Assembly: GCF_009834515.1 (NCBI RefSeq)
Contig: NZ_CP019426.1
Span: 3,461,501-3,525,500, forward strand
Direction: 5' to 3'
DNA length: 64,000 bases
Origin: Pseudomonas sp. R84
GTDB taxonomy: Bacteria > Pseudomonadota > Gammaproteobacteria > Pseudomonadales > Pseudomonadaceae
Part shown: piece by piece, positions 39,247 to 48,376 of the stretch
Position numbering within the stretch: the first letter of the stretch is position 1
How the letters are laid out: the number at the start of each line of letters is the position of its first letter
Program-made: the position numbers and the translations under genes
The notes under the pieces: model-generated
What the model was told of the DNA's origin: nothing
Seen by the model: the letters and a program-made list of their open reading frames with translations, nothing else
Databases searched by the model: none

Positions 39247-39333
39247 CAGACGGGTCGCCGCAACAGTTGGATACAGGTAACATGACCGCCCTCCCCGCAG
39301 CCAAATCTGCGCCCTGCCGAATAAGCCGATTCC

Positions 39334-40113
39334 ATGCCTTTCGAACTCAGCGTTGACCTCACCACCCTGGCCATTCTGGCCCTTGTCGCTTTCATTGCCG
39401 GTTTCATCGACGCCATCGCCGGCGGTGGCGGTCTGTTGACCACCCCTGCGCTGTTGACCGCTGGCCTGCCACCGCATCTGGTGTTGGGCACCAACAAGTT
39501 GAGTTCGACCTTCGGTTCGGCCACCGCCAGTTTCACCTTCTACCGCCGCAAGCTGTTCCACCCAAGGCAGTGGACGCATGCGATTGTCGGCACTTTGATC
39601 GGCGCACTGACTGGCGCTGTCGTCGCTCATTACCTGCCAGCAGAATGGCTGAACAAGATGCTTCCGGTAATCGTCTTCGCTTGCGGTCTGTACCTGTTGT
39701 TCGGCGGTACGCCAAAAGCGCCGCTGGACAGCGACGCTCCGATCAAGAAGAAATGGCAATCGACCCAAGGCTTCAGCCTCGGTTTCTATGACGGCGTGGC
39801 CGGTCCCGGCACGGGCGCATTCTGGACGGTGAGCAGCCTGCTGCTCTACCCGATCGACTTGGTCAAGGCCAGCGGTGTGGCGCGCAGCATGAACTTCGTC
39901 AGCAACATTGCGGCGCTGTCGGTGTTCGTGTTTTCCGGGCAGGTGGACTGGATCATCGGCCTGAGCATGGGCCTGTCGGTGATGGTCGGCGCGTTCTTTG
40001 GCGCGCGCACCGCGATCAGCGGTGGCGCCAAATTCATTCGCCCGGTGTTCATCACCGTGGTACTGGGTTTGACCGTGCGCCTAGCCTGGCAGCACTGGTT
40101 CAGCGTGGCCTAA
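39334..40113 (+). CDS. TauE/SafE-family sulfite exporter-like permease
   Basis: 259 aa with seven or eight membrane helices. The conserved [19 protein letters not shown] near residue 22 and [15 protein letters not shown] near 150 are the two family repeats. Members export sulfite, sulfoacetate or other organic anions. Divergent from sfnG, it may remove sulfite or sulfinate formed by sulfur scavenging; this is a contextual guess. Its end overlaps nudC by 33 bp convergently. Confidence 0.88.
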   Translation: MPFELSVDLTTLAILALVAFIAGFIDAIAGGGGLLTTPALLTAGLPPHLVLGTNKLSSTFGSATASFTFYRRKLFHPRQWTHAIVGTLIGALTGAVVAHYLPAEWLNKMLPVIVFACGLYLLFGGTPKAPLDSDAPIKKKWQSTQGFSLGFYDGVAGPGTGAFWTVSSLLLYPIDLVKASGVARSMNFVSNIAALSVFVFSGQVDWIIGLSMGLSVMVGAFFGARTAISGGAKFIRPVFITVVLGLTVRLAWQHWFSVA

Positions 40114-40911
40114 GCGCCGCGCCACGTAGACATCGATCAAGTAACGGGCAATCGACTTGGACGCCGGCAACGGCGGCAGATCGTGCACGTTGAACCACTG
40201 GGCGTCTTCGATCTCGTCTTCCTGACAGACAATCTCGCCACCGGCGTATTCGGCATGGAAGCCGAGCATCATCGAGTGCGGGAACGGCCAGCACTGGCTG
40301 CCCAGATACTGAATGTTCTTCACCTCGATCTGCACTTCTTCACGCACTTCCCGAATCAGGCAATCCTCGGCCGACTCACCCGGCTCGGCGAATCCGGCCA
40401 GCGTGCTGTAGACCCCGGTGACGAATCGCGGCGAGCGCGCCAACAGAATCTCGTCGCCCCGAGTGATCAGCACGATCATGCTCGGTGAAATCCGCGGATA
40501 ACTGCGCAGGTCGCACGGCTGGCAATACATCGCCCGCTCGCGCGGCACCTGCGTCATCGCCTGCCCGCAGTTGCCGCAGAAGCGGTGTTCGCGAGCCCAA
40601 GTGCCGATCTGCGCGGCGTAACCGAGCACTTTGTAGATCGTGTGCTCGCCATCGAGCATGAACGCCCGCAGGCCTTTCCAGTTGCAACCCGGCACCTCAC
40701 CGGCACTGCGCAACTCCAACAGGTACACCGGCTCGCCATCGAGATGGCCAATGCCGTGCTCGGCGAGAACTGACAGGTCCTGACGCTTGAGCCATTCCCG
40801 AGGGAACAGCGCGCCGTTGTCATCGAACAAAAAGCCTTCCGGGCTGCGCGCCACGGCCCAGCCGCCGGGTTGATCGGTGTCCAGTACTGCAGTGGTCCAG
40901 CGAGATGTCAT
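40081..40911 (-). CDS. nudC: NAD+ diphosphatase / NAD-capped RNA decapping hydrolase NudC
   Basis: 276 aa. A zinc ribbon (CGNCGQAM ... [15 protein letters not shown]) precedes the Nudix box [20 protein letters not shown], which follows G-x5-E-x7-R-E-x2-E-E. The SQPWPFP-type motif appears as [14 protein letters not shown], the NudC-specific signature. It hydrolyses NADH/NAD+ and removes NAD caps from RNA. It overlaps the exporter gene convergently by 33 bp, and a crotonase gene precedes it by 6 bp, suggesting co-transcription. Confidence 0.94.
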   Translation of the reverse strand: MTSRWTTAVLDTDQPGGWAVARSPEGFLFDDNGALFPREWLKRQDLSVLAEHGIGHLDGEPVYLLELRSAGEVPGCNWKGLRAFMLDGEHTIYKVLGYAAQIGTWAREHRFCGNCGQAMTQVPRERAMYCQPCDLRSYPRISPSMIVLITRGDEILLARSPRFVTGVYSTLAGFAEPGESAEDCLIREVREEVQIEVKNIQYLGSQCWPFPHSMMLGFHAEYAGGEIVCQEDEIEDAQWFNVHDLPPLPASKSIARYLIDVYVARRLGHAEPVLPG

Positions 40912-40917
40912 GGTTTC

Positions 40918-41730
40918 TCAGTCCAGAAATTCGGGTTTCTGTTTGCTCATATGGGCGGCCATGGCCACGCGCAAGTCAGTGGATTGCAACATGGCGGCGT
41001 TCCAGGTGGCAACGTATTCGAGACCGTCGTCGATGCGATGGTCGCGCATGTAGCTGATCATTTCCTTGGTGCCGGTAACCGCGATCGGCGATTTCGAAGC
41101 GATCTCGCGAGCGATGTCCAACACGCCTTCGAGCAGCGCGTCCTTGTCGCTGTAGACGCGGTTGACCAGGCCAATGCTGCGCGCCTCATCAGCGCCGAAA
41201 GTGCGACCGGTGTAAGCCAGTTCACGCAGCATGCCGTCACCGATGATCCGTGGCAACCGTTGCAAAGTGCCAACATCGGCGGCCATGCCGATATCGATTT
41301 CCTTGATCGAGAATTGCGCGTCTTCAGCGGCGTAGCGCATATCGCACGCGGCGATCAGATCGATGGCGCCACCCAGGCAATAACCTTGAATGGCCGCGAT
41401 GACCGGTTTGCGGCAGTTGTCGACGGCGTTGAACGAGGCTTGCAGGGTGAGGATCTTGCGCCGCAGCAGGCGCGCATTGCGGCCAACGTCCTTGCCCAAT
41501 TCATTGGCCACGCCGGCGAGCATCATCAGGTCGATGCCCGAGGAAAAGTGCTTACCGTTGCCACTGAGCACAACCACGCGCACTTCGTCGGTGTCGTCGA
41601 TCCACTGGAAGATCTCGACGATCTCGCTCCAGAACGCCGCGTTCATCGAATTGATCTTTTCCGGGCGATTGATCTGCACATGGGCGATGTTGTCGGCCAG
41701 TTCGACGCTGAAGGCGGAGTATTGAGTCAT
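40918..41730 (-). CDS. Crotonase-family protein resembling delta3,5-delta2,4-dienoyl-CoA isomerase
   Basis: 270 aa. FSSGIDLMML replaces the usual hydratase oxyanion segment, and FSIKEIDIGMAADVGTLQRLPRIIG matches dienoyl-CoA isomerases (ECH1), which use acidic residues in this block. Such enzymes shift double bonds of polyunsaturated acyl-CoAs. The gene is 6 bp upstream of nudC on the same strand. A simple enoyl-CoA hydratase assignment is possible but the ADVGTLQRLP block favours isomerase. Confidence 0.86.
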   Translation of the reverse strand: MTQYSAFSVELADNIAHVQINRPEKINSMNAAFWSEIVEIFQWIDDTDEVRVVVLSGNGKHFSSGIDLMMLAGVANELGKDVGRNARLLRRKILTLQASFNAVDNCRKPVIAAIQGYCLGGAIDLIAACDMRYAAEDAQFSIKEIDIGMAADVGTLQRLPRIIGDGMLRELAYTGRTFGADEARSIGLVNRVYSDKDALLEGVLDIAREIASKSPIAVTGTKEMISYMRDHRIDDGLEYVATWNAAMLQSTDLRVAMAAHMSKQKPEFLD

Positions 41731-41841
41731 GGCAGTGATCCTTTACCGGGCTGAAAATGAGGCCCGAACTATAACAAGGCATCACAGTGGCGGTTCGGCC
41801 AAATGCGGGACTGTCCTGAGTTTTACTTTGCCTGTACTGAC

Positions 41842-41917
41842 CTCTTCGCGAGCAGGCTCGCTCCCACAGGGGGGAATGCATTTCAAAATGTGGGAGCGAG
41901 CCTGCTCGCGAAAGCGT
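41842..41917. repeat. REP doublet, GGGAGCGAGC subtype
   Basis: TTCGCGAGCAGGCTCGCTCCCACAGG faces TGTGGGAGCGAGCCTGCTCGCGAAAG across GAATGCATTTCAAAA, between the crotonase and the CorA-like gene. Confidence 0.9.
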
Positions 41918-41935
41918 CCGATCAGGCACTACAAA

Positions 41936-42859
41936 TCATCTGGCCAAACGCCGCAGCCCAAACAACATCCCCCCCGCCCCCAACAACATCGCCGCCAGAA
42001 ACAGCGGATAGGAAACCCACCACGGCGTCCCCGCCGTCATCATGCTGAACTCCGACATCCCGCCAATACTGGCAATCAGGTTCAACGGCAGAAACACCAC
42101 GTTGATCAACGTCAGCTTGCGCAGGAGGTTGTTCATGCTGTTGTTCATCAGATTGCCACGCGCATCGATCAGCCCGGAAAATACTGTGGAGTAGATTTCC
42201 GCCTGCTTATAGCACTGGTTGTTTTCGATGATCAGGTCGTCGATCAGGCCGATCGCCTCACTGCCGAAATGCTGCTTCTCGGCATGATTACGCAAGCGTG
42301 TAAGGACCGCGCCGTTGCTGTGCAGCGCGTTGATGTAATAGATCAGGCTTTCGCTGAGGTTGAACATCTGCACCAAGTGCTGGTTCTGCATCGATGCATT
42401 GAATTTCTGCTGCAGCTCGCGGGCGACCAGTTTGATCACCTTCAGGTGCCCGAGGTAGTGGTGGATGTTGTTGAACAGCAGGTCGAGCAAGACATCCAGC
42501 GGCGTATTCAGCGGCTGGCGGGTGCCGAGGCCGTGCAGCGGCGTGTCGTCGGTGGCGATCACCAGTAGTTGTCCCGGGGCGAACAGCAATCCGCACGACG
42601 ACACTTCAAACGCCAGACTGCCACCGCCGGAATAGTTTTCCGGGCGCTTCCAGATCAGGAACAGATGGTCCGGATGGAACTCGATGCGTGACACCTCGTC
42701 CGGGTCCAGCGCTGACGCCAGTGCATGCTCGTCGACCTTGAAATGACTGTGCAGCAAGTCGCGCTCGGCGGCATCCGGGTTGCTGAACAGCATGACCTCG
42801 GCGTCCAGTCGCTCGACCCGCTGCAAGGCGCCGTGGCTCAGTGCGAAGCTGTTGATCAT
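41936..42859 (-). CDS. CorA-like divalent cation transporter family protein with a GMS in place of GMN
   Basis: 307 aa. A cytoplasmic N-terminal domain and long helix are followed by two C-terminal membrane helices (about 243-265 and 278-300). At the end of the first helix, where CorA carries Gly-Met-Asn, the sequence is ASIGGMSEFSMM, so Asn is replaced by Ser. ZntB-type proteins have GIN here. Substrate selectivity may differ from Mg2+. The start 42859 is 7 bp after the RimK-like gene's stop, so the two are probably one unit. Confidence 0.8.
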   Translation of the reverse strand: MINSFALSHGALQRVERLDAEVMLFSNPDAAERDLLHSHFKVDEHALASALDPDEVSRIEFHPDHLFLIWKRPENYSGGGSLAFEVSSCGLLFAPGQLLVIATDDTPLHGLGTRQPLNTPLDVLLDLLFNNIHHYLGHLKVIKLVARELQQKFNASMQNQHLVQMFNLSESLIYYINALHSNGAVLTRLRNHAEKQHFGSEAIGLIDDLIIENNQCYKQAEIYSTVFSGLIDARGNLMNNSMNNLLRKLTLINVVFLPLNLIASIGGMSEFSMMTAGTPWWVSYPLFLAAMLLGAGGMLFGLRRLAR

Positions 42860-42866
42860 CGGCGCC

Positions 42867-44441
42867 TCACCAGGCCTGACCGCGACGCTTGAGTTCCAGA
42901 CGACGCACGAATTCTTCCAGCACCAGTGAATACAGATCGTCGTGCAAATAAGCGTCTTCAATACCGGCGTCGAGGTTGGGGTTGTCGTTGACTTCGATTA
43001 CCACCACCTTGTCGCCGGCCTGCTTCAGATCGACACCGTAGAGGCCGTCGCCGATCAGATTGGCGGTCTTCACCGCTAACTCCACCACCGCACGCGGCGC
43101 CTCGTGGATCGCCATGGTCCGGCATTCGCCGTTGACATCCTGACCTTTGGCCTTGTGGTTATAGATTTGCCAGTGGCCCTTGGACATGAAGTATTGGCAG
43201 GCGAAGATCGGTTTGCGGTTGAGTACGCCGATGCGCCAGTCGTATTCGGTGTAGAAAAACTCCTGAGCCAGCAGCAACACCGAGTGTTCGAACAGTTCGG
43301 CGGTGGCTACGAGCAAAGCCTGCTGGCTTTCGACCTTGATCACGCCACGGGAAAAACAACCGTCGGGGATTTTCAATACCAGCGGAAAGCCGAGGCGCTC
43401 GCCCACGCGCTCGAAGTCTTCGGGTCGCTCCTTGTAGAGAATTTCGGTGGCGGGCATGCCCAGTTGATGACTGTTGAGCAGATCGGTCAGGTAGACCTTG
43501 TTGGTGCAGCGCAGAATCGATGTCGGGTCGTCCATTACCACCAGACCTTCGCTCTCGGCCTTCTTGGCGAAGCGATAAGTGTGGTTGTCGACGCTGGTGG
43601 TCTCGCGGATCAGCAAGCCGTCGTACTCGGCCAGGCGCGCATAATCCTTTCGTTCAATCAGTTCAACATCGATACCCATGCCCTTGCCGACCCGGACAAA
43701 ATTCGCCAGTGCCTTGGCGTTGGATGGCGGTAACGCCTCCTGCGGATCGTGCAGTATCGCCAAGTCGTAGCGCGCCACTTGCGGCGAGCGCGGCACTCGC
43801 CAGACTTTGCGACTGAAACCGTCCAGCGCATTGGCGAACTGATCTTCCTGATCATCGCGCAACTTGTGCAAGGCGCCGGACTTTATACCTTCGATGTGCC
43901 AGCCGTTAGTTCGGCGAAACTCAACTAACAGGATCGGACAGGGAAATACTTCAAACAACTGCCGGGCCAGATCCTGTAATGGCTCGATATGTGTTCGGCC
44001 AAAATACAGGGTCAGAGTAAAGCCTTCGGTATCACTGTAGAGATGATGACTGAGGGCTTTCTCCAGGGTTTTATCGAGATCGTCCAGCGCCAGGCCGTAA
44101 AGTGATTTTTTCGTCAGCTCGCTAATGGTACGCACCGAAGGAATCACCTTATGCCCGCGGGCTTCGGCCAGCAGCGAGCAGTAATAGCCATGGCCAAGGT
44201 ACTTGTAGCTGCGGCACAGATTGATCACCTGCACGCGCTTGCCCGGCTCGCTGTCGCAGCTGTGCTCGAGATATTCCTGCGCCGTCAGGATGTCTTCACT
44301 GGGAAAATAGGAGGCCCAGTCTTCCTTGCGCTCGACAATTATCAACACTTGACTGGATGCCTTAACCGCCGAACTTAAATAAGTTGCCGCCGGCAAACTT
44401 TGCTCGGATACTTCGCGCCAATGACCCTGTACCGCTGACAT
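42867..44441 (-). CDS. RimK-like ATP-grasp ligase with RLAN N-terminal domain
   Basis: 524 aa. N-terminal region (about 30-190) resembles the RimK-like ATP-grasp N-terminal (RLAN) domain. The C-terminal ATP-grasp fold (about 290-510) shows FPLVLKIPDGCFSRGVIKV, LAQEFFYTEYDWRIGVL and VIEVNDNPNLDAGIEDAYL, the last carrying metal-binding Glu/Asn. ATP-grasp enzymes of this kind join carboxylates to amines, often adding amino acids to peptides. Start 44441 (MSAVQGHW) is preferred over a longer frame. It is divergent from the GNAT-C39 gene, with 92 bp between them. Confidence 0.85.
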   Translation of the reverse strand: MSAVQGHWREVSEQSLPAATYLSSAVKASSQVLIIVERKEDWASYFPSEDILTAQEYLEHSCDSEPGKRVQVINLCRSYKYLGHGYYCSLLAEARGHKVIPSVRTISELTKKSLYGLALDDLDKTLEKALSHHLYSDTEGFTLTLYFGRTHIEPLQDLARQLFEVFPCPILLVEFRRTNGWHIEGIKSGALHKLRDDQEDQFANALDGFSRKVWRVPRSPQVARYDLAILHDPQEALPPSNAKALANFVRVGKGMGIDVELIERKDYARLAEYDGLLIRETTSVDNHTYRFAKKAESEGLVVMDDPTSILRCTNKVYLTDLLNSHQLGMPATEILYKERPEDFERVGERLGFPLVLKIPDGCFSRGVIKVESQQALLVATAELFEHSVLLLAQEFFYTEYDWRIGVLNRKPIFACQYFMSKGHWQIYNHKAKGQDVNGECRTMAIHEAPRAVVELAVKTANLIGDGLYGVDLKQAGDKVVVIEVNDNPNLDAGIEDAYLHDDLYSLVLEEFVRRLELKRRGQAW

Positions 44442-44533
44442 AGAGATTGATCCGTTGGAGAACAAGACCTTTTCTATTAAGCACGAAGTTTTTCGAAAGT
44501 CTCGTTTCGTTACGCAACTTTTACGGTGGTCAT

Positions 44534-45634
44534 ATGAAGGCTGTTTTTCGTTTGGCGATAGTTGAAGACTTGCCGGCGCTGCTGGCACTGGAAAAGCAAT
44601 GTTTCACCACGGACCGGCTCACCAGTCGCAGTTTTCAATGGATGATCACTCGTGCTCACGGGCAGTTGCTGGTGGCCGAGTGCGACGGCCAACTGCTGGG
44701 TTATGCGTTGGTGTTGTTTCATCGCGGTACTTCGCTCGCGCGGCTGTATTCCATCGCGATCGCGGTTGAGGCGCGAGGCACGGGCCTGAGCAAGCAACTG
44801 CTGCAACGCATTGAAGCGATGGCGCTGGAGCACGACTGTGCGTACCTGCGTCTGGAGGTACGCACCGACAATCCTGCGGCCATCGCGCTGTACGAACGTA
44901 GTGGCTACCGGCGTTTTGCGCTGATTCACGATTACTACGAAGACCACGCCGATGCGCTGCGCCTGGAGAAACGCATCGTCCAGCATCGTGATTCGCGCAG
45001 CATCAAAGTGCCCTACTACCGACAAACCACTGATTTCACCTGTGGCCCGGCGTGCCTGCTGATGGCCATGGGTGCTCTGCAATCGGAACGTTTACTGGAG
45101 CGTGGAGAAGAACTGCAGATCTGGCGGGAAGCGACCACGGTGTTCATGACCTCCGGCCATGGCGGGTGCAGCCCGCAGGGATTGGCGTTGGCGGCGTGGC
45201 GTCGAGGCTACAAGGTGGGTTTGCAACTAAGCCTGGCCGGGCCATTGTTTCTCGACGGTGTGCGGGATGCGCATAAAAAAGACGTCATGCGCCTGGTACA
45301 CGAAGAGTTCACGGGGCAATTGCAGGAGACCGATGTTGAGTGTTTGATCGGTGCGTCTCTGGACCTGCCGCGACTGCTGGATGCCGGTGGACAGCCGCTG
45401 TTGTTGATCAGCAGCTATCGACTGACGCGATCCAAGTCGCCGCACTGGGTAATCGTGACCGACTGCGACGAAGATTTCGTTTACCTGCACGACCCGGATG
45501 TCGACCATAGCCAGCATCGACAGCCAATGGATTGCCAGCATGTGCCGGTCAGCCATGGCGAATTCGAGAAAATGTGCCGGTTTGGCCGGGGCAAACTGCG
45601 TGCGGCGGTGGTGCTGTATTCCCGCGAAACGTAA
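44534..45634 (+). CDS. GNAT acetyltransferase fused to a C39-like cysteine peptidase
   Basis: 366 aa. Residues about 1-150 form a GNAT domain resembling RimI (VEARGTGLSKQLLQRIE is the acetyl-CoA loop; LYERSGYRRF the end motif). Residues about 158-365 form a papain-like C39-type domain: C170 in DFTCGPACLLM, H304 in SPHWVIVTD and D320 in LHDPD make the likely triad. A fused acetyltransferase/peptidase divergent from a RimK-like ligase suggests a peptide-modification or small-molecule amide pathway. Alternatively it regulates the ligase product by cleavage. The substrate is unknown. Confidence 0.87.
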   Translation: MKAVFRLAIVEDLPALLALEKQCFTTDRLTSRSFQWMITRAHGQLLVAECDGQLLGYALVLFHRGTSLARLYSIAIAVEARGTGLSKQLLQRIEAMALEHDCAYLRLEVRTDNPAAIALYERSGYRRFALIHDYYEDHADALRLEKRIVQHRDSRSIKVPYYRQTTDFTCGPACLLMAMGALQSERLLERGEELQIWREATTVFMTSGHGGCSPQGLALAAWRRGYKVGLQLSLAGPLFLDGVRDAHKKDVMRLVHEEFTGQLQETDVECLIGASLDLPRLLDAGGQPLLLISSYRLTRSKSPHWVIVTDCDEDFVYLHDPDVDHSQHRQPMDCQHVPVSHGEFEKMCRFGRGKLRAAVVLYSRET

Positions 45635-45642
45635 GCGTCCAC

Positions 45643-45740
45643 ATGCAGGAGCTGCCAAAGGCTGCGATCTTTTGATCTTGATTCTGAGAATCAAGATCAA
45701 AAGATCGCAGCCTCGTTGCACTCGACAGCTCCTACAGGGG
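45643..45740. repeat. Inverted repeat of the GGAGCTGCC family with a 12-bp insertion
   Basis: GCAGGAGCTGCCAAAGGCTGCGATC faces GATCGCAGCCTCGTTGCACTCGACAGCTCCTACAGG. The right arm contains about 12 extra bases between GCAGCCT and CAGCTCC, making it divergent from other copies. Confidence 0.85.
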
Positions 45741-45748
45741 AATACCCG

Positions 45749-46903
45749 TCAAGGTGTGGACTTCAGGCCGACTTTGTACAACGAACCCTTCTCCTCATCC
45801 GTCAGCACATACAAATAACCATCCGGACCTTGTCGCACATCGCGAATCCGCTGCTTGAGTTCGCCCAGCAAGCGCTCCTCGTGCACAACCTTGTCGCCAT
45901 CGAACTGCATACGAATCAGTTCCTGAGTCACCAGCGCGCCGATAAACGCGTTGTGTTGCCACGGTTTAAAGCGATCGGCATCGTAAAACGCCATTCCGGT
46001 GACGCCCGGCGATTTCTCCCAGACATGGTGCGGTGCAACGGTGCCTTCGGCCGTTTTACCCTGGGCTTCCGGGATCGGCTGCATCGAGTAATTGATGCCG
46101 TGGGTCGCCAGCGGCCAGCCGTAGTTCTTGCCGCGTTCGATGATGTTGACCTCATCGCCACCGCGCGGGCCGTGTTCGTTTTCCCACAACGTGCCTGTCC
46201 AAGGATTGAGTGCCGCGCCCTGCGGGTTACGCAGGCCGTAGGCCCAGATCTCCGGCCGTACGCCAGACTGACCGACAAAGGGGTTGTCATCCGGCACCTT
46301 GCCGTCCGGGTAGATACGCGCAACCTTGCCTTGCAGCTTGTCGAGATCCTGTGCGGTCGGCCGGTCGTTGTTTTCGCCCAGAGTAATGAACAAATAACCG
46401 TCGCGATCAAACACCAGCCGCGAGCCGAAATGGTTGCCAACCGAAAGCTTCGGTTCCTGACGGAAGATCACTTTGAAATCCTTCAGTGTCTTCAAGTCAT
46501 CCGAGAGCCGCCCACGCCCGACGGCGGTGCCCGCCTTGTCGCCGACCCCACCCCCTTCGGCATAGGACAGATAGACCAGCCGATCCTGTTTGAAATCCGG
46601 CGACAACGCGACATCCAGCAAACCGCCCTGCCCCTTGGCCCAGACCTGCGGCACACCGGAAATCGGCGCCGATAGTTTGCCGTCGGCCGCGACCACGCGC
46701 AGATTGCCCGGACGTTCGGTGACCAGCATGCCTTGGCGATCCGGCAGAAACGCCAGCGCCCACGGATGCTCAAGGCCAGCGGTGATGGTCGTGACTTCGA
46801 GGGTGCCCTGTTCGCTTTGCAGCTCTTTGGGGGCGGCGGCAAAGGCCGGTGCACTGAGCAGCGCACCGGCACACAGTGTGGCTAGAAGGGTTTTACGCAA
46901 CAT
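45749..46903 (-). CDS. PQQ-dependent sugar dehydrogenase, YliI/soluble aldose dehydrogenase type
   Basis: 384 aa with a signal peptide (cleavage near ...APAFAA, residue 23). The beta-propeller motifs GLEHPWALAFLPD, GENNDRPTAQDL, FVGQSGVRPEIWAYGLRNPQG and ENEHGPRGGDEVN are those of Asd/YliI enzymes. They oxidise aldoses in the periplasm using PQQ. A good ribosome site (AAAGGAA) precedes the ATG. The small secreted protein gene lies 52 bp upstream in the same direction and may be co-transcribed. Confidence 0.9.
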   Translation of the reverse strand: MLRKTLLATLCAGALLSAPAFAAAPKELQSEQGTLEVTTITAGLEHPWALAFLPDRQGMLVTERPGNLRVVAADGKLSAPISGVPQVWAKGQGGLLDVALSPDFKQDRLVYLSYAEGGGVGDKAGTAVGRGRLSDDLKTLKDFKVIFRQEPKLSVGNHFGSRLVFDRDGYLFITLGENNDRPTAQDLDKLQGKVARIYPDGKVPDDNPFVGQSGVRPEIWAYGLRNPQGAALNPWTGTLWENEHGPRGGDEVNIIERGKNYGWPLATHGINYSMQPIPEAQGKTAEGTVAPHHVWEKSPGVTGMAFYDADRFKPWQHNAFIGALVTQELIRMQFDGDKVVHEERLLGELKQRIRDVRQGPDGYLYVLTDEEKGSLYKVGLKSTP

Positions 46904-46955
46904 GCACGATTCCTTTTGTTCGCTTGAAGGGTCGACAGAAGCTCAGTCCTGCCGC

Positions 46956-47276
46956 TCAACGGTTGCTGCCTCCGCTGCGCGAAGGTGGATTGGGGATAAA
47001 TGTGGGCGGCGAGCTCGGCACCGAGCGGATCGGCTGGCCGTTGCCGATGCCTCGGTTCTCGACCGTAGGCTGACGTGGCGTCGGCACAGTGTTCGGCCCC
47101 CGAATGGGTGGAGCGCTGGGCTGGGTGCCCTGCATGCTGTTGGGGTTAGCCCGGCGTATCGGGCTGTTGTAGGGGTTGTTGCTGTTGCCGGTAGGGCTTT
47201 GCGCCAACAGGACGTCGGCATGAACCAGACCGCCACTGAGGGTCAGGACGACGATGCCAAGCAGAATTCGGTTCAT
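46956..47276 (-). CDS. Small secreted proline/asparagine-rich hypothetical protein
   Basis: 106 aa. A signal peptide (about 1-20, LLGIVVLTLSGGLVHA) is followed by a low-complexity tail rich in Pro, Asn, Ser and Arg (NPYNSPIRRANPN, PPTFIPNPPSRSGG) with no Cys. It looks like an unfolded periplasmic or surface protein. Coding is supported by the signal peptide and its collinearity with the dehydrogenase downstream. I do not recognise the family. Confidence 0.7.
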   Translation of the reverse strand: MNRILLGIVVLTLSGGLVHADVLLAQSPTGNSNNPYNSPIRRANPNSMQGTQPSAPPIRGPNTVPTPRQPTVENRGIGNGQPIRSVPSSPPTFIPNPPSRSGGSNR

Positions 47277-47465
47277 GACGCTGCCTCTCGATGGGCCAAG
47301 GATAGAGCCTTCGAGTCCACGCTACGCTCAGGGTTCGGATTTGTTAACCCGCATGCCTTAAACAACATGTAACACGGCTTGACCGAGTCCCTGGAAACCC
47401 GCGCATTCCGGGGAAACTTTCAGTCACAGCCGCAGGTCATCCGATCATCACTCGGAGAACTCACC

Positions 47466-48332
47466 ATGGCTCGGGCAATCTGGAAAGGCGCGATCAGTTT
47501 CGGACTGGTTCACATCCCTGTCGCACTGGTCTCGGCGACCTCGTCGCAGGGTGTGGATTTCGATTGGCTCGACAGCCGCAGCATGGACCCAGTGGGTTAT
47601 AAACGGGTCAACAAGGTTACCGGCAAGGAAGTCACCAAGGAGAATATCGTCAAAGGTGTTGCTTATGAAAAAGGCCGCTATGTGGTGCTCAGCGAAGAGG
47701 AAATCCGCTCGGCGCACCCTGTTTCAACGCAGACCATCGACATCTTTTCCTTTGTCGACGCCGAACAGATTCCCCTGCAAAACATCGACACGCCCTACTA
47801 CCTGGCACCCGACAAACGCGGTGGCAAGGTCTACGCGCTACTGCGCGAAACCCTGAGCAAAACCAATAAAGTCGCCCTCGCCCGCGTAGTGCTGCATACG
47901 CGCCAATACCTGGCTGCGTTGATGCCACTGGAGTCGGCGCTGGTGCTGGTGAAACTGCGTTGGCCGCAGGAGGTACGTGGCCTCGACGAGCTGGAACTGG
48001 GCAGCGAAGTGACCAAGCCGCAGTTGGCCAAGGGTGAACTGGACATGGCCAAACGGCTGGTGCAGGACATGAGCGCGGACTGGAAACCCGAAGACTACAA
48101 GGATGAGTTCGAAGACAAGATCATGGCCCTGGTCGAGAAAAAGGCCCATGAAGGCAAAATCGAGGATGTTGAAACGGTGGGTGGCGAGGAAGAGCGCAAA
48201 ACTGCTGATGTGATCGACTTGACCGAGCTGCTTAAACGCAGTCTGGGCGGGAAAGCGGCGGCTAAACCGAAAGCGAAAGCCGCGACCAAGGCAGCGCCAG
48301 CCAAGAGGACCAAGAAGGCCTCCGGAGAATGA
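47466..48332 (+). CDS. ku: Bacterial Ku protein for non-homologous end joining
   Basis: 288 aa. MARAIWKGAISFGLVHIPV at the start is the Ku signature, followed by YEKGRYVVLSEEEI and the core ring residues to about 250. The basic, Ala/Lys-rich tail (AAKPKAKAATKAAPAKR) resembles DNA-binding extensions of bacterial Ku. The ring dimer binds broken DNA ends and recruits LigD, which is not in this window. ATG 47466 follows GGAG. The longer frame from 47379 is not needed. Confidence 0.95.
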   Translation: MARAIWKGAISFGLVHIPVALVSATSSQGVDFDWLDSRSMDPVGYKRVNKVTGKEVTKENIVKGVAYEKGRYVVLSEEEIRSAHPVSTQTIDIFSFVDAEQIPLQNIDTPYYLAPDKRGGKVYALLRETLSKTNKVALARVVLHTRQYLAALMPLESALVLVKLRWPQEVRGLDELELGSEVTKPQLAKGELDMAKRLVQDMSADWKPEDYKDEFEDKIMALVEKKAHEGKIEDVETVGGEEERKTADVIDLTELLKRSLGGKAAAKPKAKAATKAAPAKRTKKASGE

Positions 48333-48376
48333 CAATCCAAGGATCGTCAGGCAACTGACAGGTTGTATTTGAGAGA

